Shown here in pieces: positions 43,887 through 55,542 of a stretch of DNA of 64,000 nt. A program made the position numbers and the translations under genes. The notes beneath the pieces were generated by a model. That model worked only from the letters and a program-made list of their open reading frames with translations, did not search any database and was not told the DNA's origin. Position 1 is the first letter of the stretch. Each line of letters opens with the position of its first letter. This stretch comes from Capitulum mitella (taxonomy: Eukaryota; Arthropoda; Thecostraca; Pollicipedomorpha; Pollicipedidae), in assembly GCA_030062745.1 (NCBI GenBank), contig CP099842.1, positions 6,863,822-6,927,821 on the forward strand, in the 5' to 3' direction.

Positions 43887-46384
43887 CGCGCCAGTCCGCT
43901 TCTCTCACACCACTTCTCCCCAACGCCCAAACCCTCCCGCCTCTCGTCTCGACCGCCTACTGCAAACAACAAGCCCCTGCAGCCACCCAACCCCCCCACA
44001 GGTCCTCTCTCCACTCTCTCCGCCCGTCCCGCCGCTCATGGTGCAAGCTCCTCCTCACGGCAGAGACGTCCTTTCCCACAACACCCACCACCGACAGGGG
44101 CTCCCTCGTACCGACAACTCGTCGAGCGCCAGGCCACAACCCGACACCACCCGTAGCTTCCGATCAGCGCTCCCATCCGCCCTGACCGAGCGCCGCCAGG
44201 GCAGCATCCACAGTCCCAGACACTCAGCCTAAACCCCAACCCGAGCACAAAACCATCCCCCCAGCAGCGCTAGTGCGTGTGTGTGCGTATGGAGATATGT
44301 GCAATTTTCATGTACTAAATTGTAATGGGAATCTTATAAATTTTCGTTGATAAAAATAAAGTGGGTTGAATCCGTTGAGAAATCCACATCTGAGGAAGGT
44401 TAGGCTGTCGCGCCATCTCCTCCCCCCCCCCGAGCCATTACCAGAAATCGACGCCCCTGGTTGCTTGCTGTATTGTTGGCAATTGCAAAACAATGTGCGG
44501 ACCTGGCCCCCGCGGCCTCTCCCGATGCCACACTTTGTACATGTCGTTCTATAAGGCAAATATCATTAAACTCCTCATATGTTGACCTAGCAAAGCTTTC
44601 TGATGAAATCGAAAATGCGTGCACAAAAATTTACGAGTTAAAAACTATTCATGTGGCATCCCGATAGTGTCTGGTGCTGAATTTGGAAACCGGCGTTGAA
44701 TGGATCAGTTCTGTGCATATCAGTGTGATAGGCGTCTCATCAAAATCCGTGTCAGAGCCATATTTACACGACTGCAACGAGGTCGTCACTTGATGTTCGA
44801 ATGCACTGCCTCCAGATGCTGGTGCGTTAGCTGGTCGTTCAACGCCGCTTCGATCGGGCTTGCGTGTAAGAATCAGGCTGTCACACAGCAGCAAAAACCA
44901 ACCGCGGAGAAGTGGGTGGCGACGCGCGGCAGCGTTCGAGGCATGTCTCCTCTGACGACTGCACGTCCGCGCCGCCGCCGCGCTGTGGTCCCGCCTCGCC
45001 GCAGCGGCCCAGACCGCGGCTGGTACACTCTTTGACACGGAGCCTCCGGTTTCGGTCCGCGGACGGCGGTGATGGTGCACGCACTTGCGGGACCGTCTCT
45101 GCCGTCCGACTTTCCCGGCCCAGCAGCCGCTCAGAAAAACCGCACCACAGAAACAGTCAGAGCGCTGCCGGCGAGCCAGATAGAGCAGCCCCTGGAGGCT
45201 GACCCGACCAGGCCGGGTTAGGTGGCGGACAGGTCACGGCCGAACGTTGCCTTCCCCACGCGGAGGCTCGTGCCGGTCAGCTACGGCATTCACCGTGCAG
45301 ACACAGGATTCGAACCGACCTCTCTCCGGCGAAGATATCAGGACGGAATCAAACCAGGTTAGTGGTGCGGGAGGCATGATGTTAGCCACTGGTGCTTCCT
45401 AGCAATCTCCAAACATGCTCACTTTGCAGACAACTGAGCCCATGCATACCGAACCACAGTAGGCGTTAAAGTGCCGCTAGAAGACAGCCAGTTCCTATGT
45501 TATCGTGGTGTTTGTAAGATGTTCTTGCGTCTGCATTACACAAACTTAACGTAGTAGTCATTATTCACACGAACTTAGTGCGCCTGTCAAGGTAGGTTCA
45601 AATTTGTATGTACGTTTTGACGTTTAACTCATGCATTCACCGTTCTTCAGATGTTAATTTGCTCTCCCGCAGCGCGTCCTGCGCTGTATTCACATCCGAT
45701 CTGTCCAGTGCAGAGACGGACCAAAAACGTCTCGCTTTTTATAAAGCCTGGCAAAATGTTGCTCATTAATCCTACGCAGCGTTTGATTAAACACATTGTC
45801 CCCCGCGCGTTCCGTTAATTTGTTCACTAAACATCTATAGCGTCAATAGGAATTTCCGACGGTTGGCATGGAGTTGAAACGGGATGGTCGTAGGTCCGCG
45901 CAACAGGAACTCTCGCTACTGAGGCGACAGTAACGAGATTCCGTGTTTCCGTGTTTCCGTAATTCCGTGTTCCGACCGTCCCGGGGCTCAATAGACAGAG
46001 GAATTATCTGTGTTTGCCGACCGAAGTGCCGACAAGCTGACTTACTGACGAAGAGCGCGTCAGGCGCACGCCAGGCTGTACACGGGTATGCCGCCTGCCG
46101 GAGAACAATTAAAACAGTTTGGGTACGGCAGCACGAAAGCCGAAAACATTTAACCGCTGTTGGTCAACGACATAAAACGTTGGGCAGCGTGCCCGTACTT
46201 CACATTAGATTGTTTTGTGTTAAGAAAAGAGCCCCAGTGTTAGAATCGTGCTGTACACAGGCTCAGCTAAGGGCGGGCAGGGACCCGGGCAGCCCTTCCC
46301 TCAGGCCAGCATTATTTGTGAAAACCATTGCTTATCATCTGCCCGGCAGGCGGTTTTCGTATGACTTCAGTTCTCACTTAGCTC

Positions 46385-46418
46385 CCCCCCCCCCAAGAAA
46401 ATCCTGGCTGCGCCCCTG
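46385..46418 (-). repeat. Dispersed-element end (first copy)
   Basis: CCCCAAGAAAATCCTGGCTG followed by CGCCCCTG is the reverse complement, with small differences, of the sequence at 53112-53140. It ends in the same CAGGGGCGCAG-type terminus, so it is one end of a dispersed element or a solo remnant. Confidence 0.55.
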
Positions 46419-47367
46419 GTGCTGCAGCTCCGAAACATGACGTAGTAATGCACCGTCATTTGATGACGGTCAGGCGCAGAGGCTGCCTTCGAAGCACTGC
46501 CATGACTGGCGATATCCAAAAATTACTGGGGGAGTCCGAATGGGATTTTAGGCCGCCTCTTTCCAGTCCTAGCCATAGACTTACGTTGAAATCTCTGAAA
46601 AGTGGAGGTCGACCCCCCTGCCCGTAGGATTCCTATGACAAAAACAATAACCACACGACATTCACTGAGTCCCGGGACTTCCCAACCGCCTCATTCTGCA
46701 GCGAGAAGAAAAACTGTTTCACGGTGGTAACAGGTCGGAAAGCCTGCAAGGACCCCCGGTGCCAGTCGTCAAATGGTCGCGTGGGACGCTGGTCACCGCT
46801 AAAATCCATGCGTTCCCGGCGTTTGTGTTGCATAATGCATGGCGCGCAACCGCGCGGCGCCGTGCTGACACACTTCTGCGGGGCGTGTCTCCCTGCACCC
46901 GACACTTACAGAGCCACGGAGGAGGAGCTCTGAGACCCCTCATTGGCGCGACCCGCCCCGCTGATGCGCGGCGAGTTCGCTGATGGAACGCGAACTGTCC
47001 CGATCATGGTACTGAAAAGTGGGACCGTCATCAGTACTGGCTGATGCTGTATGGGACGGCGGTGTCGGGGGAACTAACCCGAAGAAGGCATATCGTCCCT
47101 CTGTTCCCAAAACAGTTGCTCAGTGTGTAACAGAAGCAATTTATATTAAGGTAACGTACCATTATAGCTTTCTCCGGAAACCACCTGTCCCCGCTGCAGT
47201 GTTGAATCTCACATTCTACACAACAGCGCCTAGTAGCAAAGTTGCTCATGCTACTGCGAGTTGGCCGGAAGCCCACAATGCACGTTCCGTTTCAGCGGTC
47301 GGATGATCGACTGGTTCCTGGCCGCGGAATCGCTCGCGAACCGCGTCGCTTCGTGTTACTGTCCGCA

Positions 47368-47640
47368 GGCAGACAGTAACCTCGGATCAGCCAGACAGTA
47401 ACCTCAGACCAGCCAGACAGCGGCCTCGGACCAGCCAGACAGCGGCCCCGGACCAGCCAGACAGCGGCCTCGGACCAGCCAGACAGCGGCCTCGGACCAG
47501 CCAGACAGCGGCCTCGGACCAGCCAGGCAGCGGCCCCGGACCAGCCAGGCAGCGGCCTCGGACCAGCCAGACAGCAGCCTCGGACCAGCCAGACAGCGGC
47601 CTCGGACCAGCCAGACAGCGGTCCCGGACCAGCCGGACCT
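47368..47640 (+). repeat. 22-bp minisatellite upstream of the lipase gene
   Basis: About twelve copies of a 22-bp unit (CAGACAGCGGCCTCGGACCA plus GC) end roughly 120 bp before the lipase start codon. This puts the array in the promoter or 5' UTR region. Confidence 0.92.
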
Positions 47641-47758
47641 GACCAGCTGGTCGGCCCAGCCGGACCAGCTGTTTTAGGGCCTTGGGCCGGACAGTGGCAT
47701 CGGAGCAGCCGGAGAGTTGCCTTGGACCAGCCAGACACCTCAGACTAGTCAGCCAGTG

Positions 47759-50700
47759 ATGGAGCCTCGGAGCGTCCTCAGCCGGCGCGGCCTGCTCCGG
47801 GCGGGTGTTTACCTGCTCACCAGTCTGCTGGCTGTCGTCAGCTGCCGCCGGACCCGGCGTGGAGGTCTGTTCCAGACCGTGGTGAGTCTAGCTCCACCGA
47901 GTCTGGATTTTGAGAAAGCGTTCCGATTTTAATATCCCAGCAGCGGCTGTGGGACGTTTTGGAAATGAGTCGATAGAACTGGTCAAACGCAACGAAATCG
48001 GAGTCTGTCTTTACGGGATGCAAACTTCTGCTATAACCAGAAATCGATCCTGTGTTACGGCCGGCGAGGCATGCTAAGAATCTTTACTCCTCACTGTGAA
48101 AAGACAAGACATCTTTGACATGAAAAGACATTACAGAGACAAAAGACAGTTTCAGTTTCCACACACAATGACACTAAAAGAACCATTGGTCGATTCTGAA
48201 TGCAAGAACACTCCGGTTATACTGCTAGGCTTGTGGAGGAACTGTGCTCACTTGGGGCTTAGGAACGGGAAAGGGCAGGGAGACAGCTGTCCCCAACTTT
48301 GGGCAACATTTAACATTAACCTTATAGCGGCGCATGGAAAGAAACGAGGTAAAAATCGCGTTTGCCCCCCCCCCCCCACTCCCATCTTTACAGAGGTTTC
48401 GGCACTCCTAGTGCCCACTTAATACGATGCATGCAGAAGGCAAGGCTCAGACGCCGCAGCAGCTACTAAACTGCTCTCTGAGGATCACTTTCTGGCCGAC
48501 AGCCGGAGATAGTGACGCAGCGTGGTTACCCGGTGGAGGTACACCACGTACAGACAGCGGACGGTTACCTGCTGGAGATGCACCGGATACCTCACGGCCG
48601 GCGGTCGGGCGGCGGCGGCGGCGGCGGCGGCCGGCCCGTGCTCGTGCTGCACGGCCTCCAGGACAGCTCGGCCAGCTGGGTCATCAACCCGCGCCGGTCG
48701 CTCGGTCAGTGCCGCCGCGGGCCGGGGTCAATTCGCCCGGACTGCCGGGCTCGGTCGGTGCTCTGCCGCCGGACTGGTGTCAGACCAGACGGTCCCAGCC
48801 GGGTCTTCAGTGGCCAAGTGGGTCCCAGCTGGGGCTGACTTCACCGAGGGCTGTCGGGATGGGAGGTCATTCACGCTGGGATCGGACAGACTCTTGGAAA
48901 GTTGAAGCCGGGTCATGTACCCAGAATTACCATTCACAAAAACAAAACAATTTGACAGGTTTCATGCTGGCGGATAGCGGCTATGACGTGTGGCTGGGGA
49001 ACAACAGAGGGAACAGATACGCCCGGAAACACGTCCGCCTCAGCCCAGACAGCCGTCAGTTCTGGGACTTCACGTGAGTCGAGAGAGTCCGTGGGGAACG
49101 AAAGGACAGCAACGCTATCTGATGAAGCGTGGACGAGAAGCAAGCGTTTGCTTTTCGCGGTGATGAATGCCCGTTTGATAAGTGAAATGCAAAGCACAAA
49201 TATTGCTGCCGTTAAACCCCTTTATATGTCTTATGTGTGGTAAACTTCGTGCTCCTCAGGGCAGATTCGTTTGCGAAGTATGATATTCCGGCCATGATCG
49301 ACTACATCCTTGACGAAACTGGCTACGCTGATCTATTCTACGTTGGACACTCGTCTAGTAAGAAAATATGTCATTTCGTTAAAAAACTGGTTCATGGAAA
49401 AGTGTGATAATATGCAAAAATATGCATGAAAAATATTAGTAATCTGCAACATGTGGCGACCTTTACCTCTTCCATAATTCTGACTTATGGCTTTTGGCGG
49501 AAATTCAGTGCGCCAAGTCACGCTGATGGCTTCACAATATGTGTGAAGACGTGAGCATGTCTAACCACTTTTACGTTGAAGCTTAATCGCATTACCATCC
49601 TGTCTCCGAATCGCAGTCGATGTCTCCGAAAACGCGGAACGTTACGTTGGCCTCCATTCGTTAATCTTGTAAAGATTACCTCTACCACATTACAGGCATT
49701 TATCCACGACTGGAGATTCCCGAAAATAAGAGGGGAAAGTCTACGTAGGATTTCAGACCACTTCTTTGCAGTCACTGCCATATGTCTAATGTTAAAATCC
49801 CTGAATGTAACTCAAACCCCCAAACCCCCAGGGGTCGCCAGAAATACGTTTATCGTTTAGTTATTACGGCAGCACACGCTGTACGCTCCACTGAGATTCA
49901 TCCGATAAAATACCGACTTTACGCTCTCCGCAGTTACTTAGAACTTTCCAGCCCCCATGAGAGTCTCCAGTCAGAGTCCAGTCACTAATAAGAGTGCAAA
50001 TATGAACGGAGTTCAGAGGCATCGCTAAGTCGTAGCAAGAGAAAACACTAAAATGGTACACAAATCATGGAACTCTCGCTGCAGTGTGCGATCAAATGCC
50101 CGAGTTCGGCCCCAACAGCAGAATCTTATCGCATTTCTGAAGCAGTAGCGGCTGCTGAAACTAAGTCAGGGCTCGTTGTCACGCCGTGCGGAAACTGATT
50201 TCGAACTGTTCAGCTGCCGTGTAAGTCGCCGCTGGCTGCGGACGGTGTCTGTTACAGCGCTCGTCCCTGTTTGGTAGGCACGTGGGCGTTCTGGGCGATG
50301 ATGAACTATGATCCTCTGTACAACCACAAGGTTCGGCTGATGGTGGCCCTGGGCCCCGTGGCCACCATGAAGTACTGGAGAAGCATCGCCAGGCTGGCGG
50401 TGCCGCTCAGAAAGCCCCTCGACGTGAGTATGCATGCTGTGCTCGCATCAGCTGCGTGCCATCAGCAGTCTTCATTAATCCCTTTACTTCGCTCGTCTGT
50501 GTGTTTTTTTTTTATTTTTTTTTAACAAAATCAGCGTCGTTCGAATGCGCAAAGCTCCAGTCGTTTGGATTCATGTAGCAAAATTCATTCAGAGATGCTG
50601 GACGAGAAAGATATAGACTCATTACATATGTGATGGCAGGAACGGAAACAGTGCGCCCAGTACTTCACGCCACGTTTATGTTTCTTTTAAGTTCCACTTT

Positions 50701-52888
50701 TTCAGAAAATTTCAACCAAGCTGGGCATTTACGAGGCGTTCCCGTACAACCGATTGTACGGTCATCTGGGAAAGGTGTTCTGCAGCAAATATTCTCCGAC
50801 GGTTCCGCTGTGCGCCCTGGGACTTTTCATGTTGGCCGGCTGGGACCCAAAGCAGCTGGACAAGGTAACCCACAGCCACACTAACTTGAACGTGACTTGT
50901 CAGTCACACCGAACTTTGACGTACGCGCTACACGCTGGCTTTCGCGCATGTCCATTAGATACCGCACGCATGGGCTGCTCTATCTCATATCTTTGCCATC
51001 GTTGCACTGACTGGCAGGAACAATATGTAAGGCACGTCATAAGGGGTGAACTACTTTTCCATCTGCAGTTAAAAGCGATCATCAAGCACGTGGAAACGTT
51101 CACTGCTTGGTCAGTGGTCCCAGGTAAGCTTTCGCCCGTTGATAAGGAAGCGCAAATGACTTTCTGTCTGCGTTAATGAAGCAACCCATTTGGTTTATTC
51201 TGTCCATCACTTTGTACTATTCCTCAGCATTATGACCACCAGCCGGGAGAACAACGCAACAGCGGTGTTTGACTTACCGCCATAGAACATTCATTGTTCC
51301 ACGCATGTTTCATGATATGATTAAGTCCATGGATGGGTGGACAGATGGACGCATTTTAATTTTTTTTTCTCAGGCAAGCCTGCCTCGAATATTCGCTCAC
51401 GTCCCGGCAGGAAGTGGTACCAAGGTGATGCAACAATTCGCCCAGCATGTCGCTTCCGGTACGTTTTCGTCATTGATACGCATTTGACTCATGCATAAAG
51501 GCAGGATCTACCTTCACATTAGTCAGCTTCATTGACGAAATGGAACGGTGTGAGGCTATTGCAAAGTCTGCCAATGCTACCAATGCCATGGCAGTCTTCG
51601 TCAAAACTGTTATTGCGAGATGAGCTCCGACAGCCTTCTCGAAGACCATCGTGTTAGAAAACATCAACTGTCTGTACATTATGTTCTAAACTGAGTAAAT
51701 AACTCTCTTTTTTTAAAAGCCTTGTTCTCGATTGCGCTGACGACACGACTGCAACTTAATCCAGGAGAAGATATTTTTTATCAGACCGATCTCGTGTAAG
51801 TTTCGACAGTCCTGAACAACCGGCCAGTTCTTTTTACATCGCGGTTTCTGAATTACTGCTACGAACAACTGAAATCGTTTTTTCTTTTTCTTTTTAATCA
51901 GGAAGATTCCAGCGTTTTGACCACGGCAAGAAGAAGAATAATATACTCTACGGCCAAGCATTACCTCCTCTCTACTACCCGGAGCTTGTCACAGCACCAG
52001 TAGTCCTCCTCTGGGGGAAGAATGATAAAATGGCCGATAAACGGGTAAGACTTGGAGAAGATTGAGTCCAGTAAACAATAACTAACATGAAGTAGCGTTA
52101 TATCACACTGTCCTGAGTTAAGTGCATTTAATTAAGCATCTCACTGCAGGGACGTTGGAACCGGGGGGGGCAGTGGGGCAGCTGCCCCCTGCCCCCAAGT
52201 TTGAGCAACATTAACATTAACCCTATGGCGTTGCATGGAAAGAAACGAGGCAAAAATGTTTGTCCCCATCTCCAGAGGTTCACAGTTACGGTCTCACTGC
52301 CAGTTTCGCAGGTGACGAGTGCAAGCTGTTTCTGTTTATGCAGAGCCAGGAGCAACGTTTCGTCCTGCAACGCGACCATCCCGTCCTCCCATCCTGGTAA
52401 CATCCATGCCTTGTAATCATGGCTTCACATTTGTCCACCCGACGCGCACCAACACGATCTGTAAGTCCGTCCGCTGACAGCTGCGTGTCTCGCCGCCGCA
52501 GGACGTGGCGATGTTGGCGCGCCGTCTGCCGCACCTGGTGGTCAGCGAGCCAGTGGCCTGGCCGCTCTGGCAGCACCTCGACTTCCTGTGGGGCATCGAC
52601 GCCGGCCGGCTGGTGTACCGACGCGTGCTGCACCACCTGGACCAGTTCGGCGGCCCGTCTCTGCCCGGCGGCGCGGCGTCCGTCCACCGCAGCGGCGGCG
52701 CCGGCGAGCCGGCTGCGGGCCCGGCGGAGGCCGACCTGCCGACGCCCTGTCGTGGGGCCGCGGCGGGCGCCCGGTCCAGCCGTTCGGTCCGCCCGACTCC
52801 AGCCGCAGCGTTGCCGGCCGGGCCCGGATGTCCGGCGGACGCGAGTGGTGCCCGGATGCCGCAGAACAGGACAGTCACGGCGCCGTGA
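47759..52888 (+). CDS. Acid lipase (gastric/lysosomal lipase family)
   Basis: Hydrolyses acylglycerols or sterol esters. Nine exons chain in phase: 47759-47881, 48503-48704, 48959-49073, 49260-49357, 50278-50423, 50706-50864, 51374-51458, 51902-52044, 52502-52888 (about 485 aa). Exon 1 encodes a signal peptide ([18 protein letters not shown]), so the product is secreted or lysosomal. Family landmarks in order: [27 protein letters not shown], oxyanion strand [36 protein letters not shown], nucleophile [18 protein letters not shown], acid [13 protein letters not shown] and His in WQHLDFLWG. The Ser-Asp-His triad is present, but the elbow reads GHSSS where relatives have GHSQG. Also odd are an eight-Gly run after HGRRSG and a Gly/Ala/Pro/Arg-rich tail of about 75 residues beyond the usual family end. 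The closest named relatives would be the Lip3/magro group; I give no symbol. Confidence 0.88.
48280..48385 (+). repeat. Dispersed repeat, copy in lipase intron 1
   Basis: A segment containing CATGGAAAGAAACGAGG, flanked by AACATTAACC and a run of C, is closely matched by 52165-52275 in intron 8 of the same gene, same orientation. Confidence 0.7.
52165..52290 (+). repeat. Dispersed repeat, copy in lipase intron 8
   Basis: The second copy of the element in intron 1, sharing the core CATGGAAAGAAACGAGG and its upstream AACATTAACC. It is preceded by a G-rich/C-rich palindrome (GGGGCAGCTGCCCC) like the ends of the AT-rich element in kst intron 33. Confidence 0.7.
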
Positions 52889-53111
52889 CGCCGAGCGTGG
52901 CCCGGCCAGGACGCCGGGCGGGCTGTGACCTCGTGACGGGAGCAGCGGCACACGAGCTGCCGATGCTGAGGAGCCAAAACGTAGGACCCGTATGCTGAAG
53001 TGAATGAAGGGGGGCAAGGCTCAGCCGTCGCCCACCTGTCATGCTCATCATCAACAGCTACCATTGTAGTCGTGGAGAAAGCACGTATCGACGTGTTATC
53101 GCTGTTCGGGA

Positions 53112-53140
53112 CAGGGGCGCAGTCAGGATTTTCTTGGGGG
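53112..53140 (+). repeat. Dispersed-element end (second copy)
   Basis: CAGGGGCGCAGTCAGGATTT followed by TCTTGGGGG matches, inverted, the sequence at 46385-46418. A G-rich tract follows. Confidence 0.55.
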
Positions 53141-53356
53141 AGGGGGGGGAGGGCGGAACTCGTGTGAACTCATCATCGTGAACTGAAATCGTAAGGAAAC
53201 CTCCTGTCGGGAAGACGATGTGCAACGGGTTTCACAAAAAAATGCGGGCCTAATGGGGGAACGGGCCCCCGGAGTCCCCTTGGCTGCACCCGAACTTCGG
53301 ACCGGCTCAGGTCCGCCAACAAATGTTTTTTTTGTGGAGAGCATTGCATGACTTAC

Positions 53357-53362
53357 AATAAA
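53357..53362 (+). terminator. Candidate lipase polyadenylation signal
   Basis: A canonical AATAAA lies 470 bp after the lipase stop codon. Confidence 0.35.
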
Positions 53363-53734
53363 CCGAGCGGCATCCTTTTACACTTTCTTCTGATCACGAT
53401 ATCAGGGTATCTGCACTACTCCCTGTTTTGGAATCCATTGTGGCAGACCATTCAAACACGAATCAGTTTGCAGTGCAAAAGTCACAGCTTCACCTCAAAC
53501 TCAGGCTGAAATCTTCGGAGCCTTTTTTGCCTCGACAACAACTTTGTCGAAAGCGGGCCAGGACGATGTGCGAAAAACATAACCGGTGCGAAAAATGGCA
53601 CCGAAAATTTTGATTTCAGGTCTGGATCAAGTAATGATCCCTATTGGGCAGGAAAACCTGTGAATCTAGTTGATCTCCGGCACACTGACCCTTTAAAGAA
53701 CTGGTCGTGAGGACTCGAAGTCAAGAGCAGTGCG

Positions 53735-54011
53735 TGCACTGGCGGATCCAGGGCGAAGGAAGGGGAATCAAGACTATGACCCTCCCTTTCGCTGCAAAGG
53801 GGGGGGGGGGCACAGGTCTTTATTTGCCCTCCCACTTTCCGCACGGAGCATTGCATTTATATTTTGAAACATGCAAACAGGTAAAGTTCTGAAAATGGCG
53901 GGTTCAAGTGGCCCAAAGTCTGGGGAGAAATCAACATTCGCTGGTGTGAAGTTCCATGGAAGGAGATTTGTCCTCCCCTTTAGCATATGATCTAGATCCG
54001 CCCTTGAGTGC
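53735..54011. mobile_element. Short MITE-like element
   Basis: About 277 bp with imperfect inverted ends: TGCACTGGCGGATCCAGGGC on the left and TCTAGATCCGCCCTTGAGTG on the right. Inverted, the right end gives CACTCAAGGGCGGATCTAGA. A G run occurs inside near 53800-53810. No ORF or transposase is present. Confidence 0.5.
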
Positions 54012-54940
54012 GCCAAACGATGTCGGATGTTCCCATCCGATGTAAAGGCCAGACCGTGACGCGGAGGGAAACCTGAACCCAATTCAACAGTTGGTCTTGC
54101 CCAGGGCTTTCGTTCGCGCGACGTATGATGTTTCTTCGTTGAGTAGGTCAGGCGTTCCTTGTCGTCGCTGACTTGGCAAATATTTTACCAGACATTAGAC
54201 ATCATAAGACACCGCGACGTGGCGGAATTCGCCATGTCAGTCCGGACGCACGTGCATTGCAGAGCGAGTGGCAAACCATACTTAGTGAAGGAGCTATTCC
54301 GATTCTGGCTAGCTGACTGGAATAGGATAAAAATGCCCTTAATTCGGACCCGTTTTCAGGAAGTCGTACCACTGTGCCGAACTCCTCACCCCCCTCTCGC
54401 CCACACACACTCAGTGCTACTCGTGTTCGGCTATCTTTGGTACGAAACTAAATGGTGGAACTTCACGGTTTGTTGTGTCATGCCTGCGGAGTGCAGAGAA
54501 TTATTTGTAGTCAAGCTTCCTTTGAAGGTTACTGGCCCTATAGCCTTAAACAGAGTTATGAAGACATACTGAGGTACTGCTCAATTAGCAAAATCTGTAG
54601 GACTTTAAGTGAATTTCATCTTATGCCATTTGGGAGCCACTCCGAAGCAATACTTTTCACTAGGCAAGACGTTTCCTTTCAGACGTATTGAAAAACTGAG
54701 CGCAAACAGCACTACTGTATTGAATAAATAGGCATCTAGAGGGTTAAAGCCAGAACTGTTTTGTGACTGTTCACGCCAGCTAGTGGAACACCACTGACGC
54801 TACTGCGACTTTCTTTTAGTAGAGCACCAGACCTACAATCGTAAAGACAACTCACTGAACATCTGAGTATTGACAACGACTCACGAGCTGCTTATCTTCG
54901 ACAAACCTTCCAGAGGAAGTTTAAAGCATGGGCTGTTACA

Positions 54941-55460
54941 CGCGCCGCAGCCGTCGTGACTTCCGAAAACGCACACCGAGCGCCCGTTTCATGCTGGGTC
55001 GGTCGTGGCGCTGGAACCCATGCTGTCTGTAACACAATAGTCCACGATCTTCATTCCACATCGCGACGCCAATTTTACATCACACGGGAAAATTTAGCTG
55101 TCTAGAAAGCTCAAATCTCATGAATGGCCAAGATCAAGGAAACGATCCAACTACATCAATGCCCACACTTCCCGTGCTCTTCCCGTCACATCTCCTGGCA
55201 CGGGCTATTACGCGCGCCGCAGCCGTCGTGACGCACATCAAATGCGCGTTCCATGCGAGGTCGGTCGTGACACCCGAACCCACGCTGCCTGTAAAATACA
55301 GGTCCACGATCGCCATTCCACATCGCGACGCCAATTTTACAACACACGGAAAAAGTTGGCTATCTAGGCAGTCCGAATCTCACGAATGACCTAGACTAAG
55401 GACGCTACCCGACTATACGCATGTCCACACTTCCCACTATTTTCCGGCTACCTTTCCGGC
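54941..55460 (+). repeat. ~270-bp tandem duplication beside HDHD5
   Basis: Two diverged direct copies lie end to end. CGCGCCGCAGCCGTCGTGAC at 54941-54960 recurs 272 bp later, and TCGCGACGCCAATTTTAC at about 55061 recurs 262 bp later. Matching text continues to CCACACTTCCC in both. The second copy ends about 80 bp before the HDHD5 stop codon. Confidence 0.85.
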
Positions 55461-55542
55461 TAAACAAGTCCCAGGCGACGCCGGTCGCGGCTCCGGCAGC
55501 CGGCAGCTGGCAGCCGGCAGCGCCCCCTAACCGGAGCCCGCA

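Larger units (their letters stand above)
43328..47367. other. Intergenic DNA, no recognised gene
   Basis: This stretch holds an (AT)n tract, a C-rich segment at about 43890-44230, and a transposon-end motif at 46403-46418. I find no convincing exon on either strand. The many short open frames lack family resemblance. Confidence 0.5.
52889..54940. other. Intergenic region between convergent genes
   Basis: No recognised gene. It holds a candidate lipase poly(A) signal and two transposon-end regions (53112-53140 and 53735-54011). An open stretch near 54159-54570 on the plus strand has no family resemblance. Confidence 0.5.

Noticed and set aside
43601-44232. Open frames with long Tyr-Ile runs
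   Set aside because: Produced by the (AT)n microsatellite at 43827-43883.
45290-45345. Reverse-complement tRNA-like T-arm (GATTCGAACC)
   Set aside because: Only the T-loop string matches; stems do not pair and no D-arm or anticodon arm is visible.
47292-47738. 148-codon minus-strand frame with Gly-Trp-Ser repeats
   Set aside because: Reverse reading of the 22-bp minisatellite upstream of the lipase gene.
54159-54691. 137-codon plus-strand open frame between the lipase and HDHD5
   Set aside because: No recognisable domain, AT-rich, next to a MITE-like element; chance ORF more likely.
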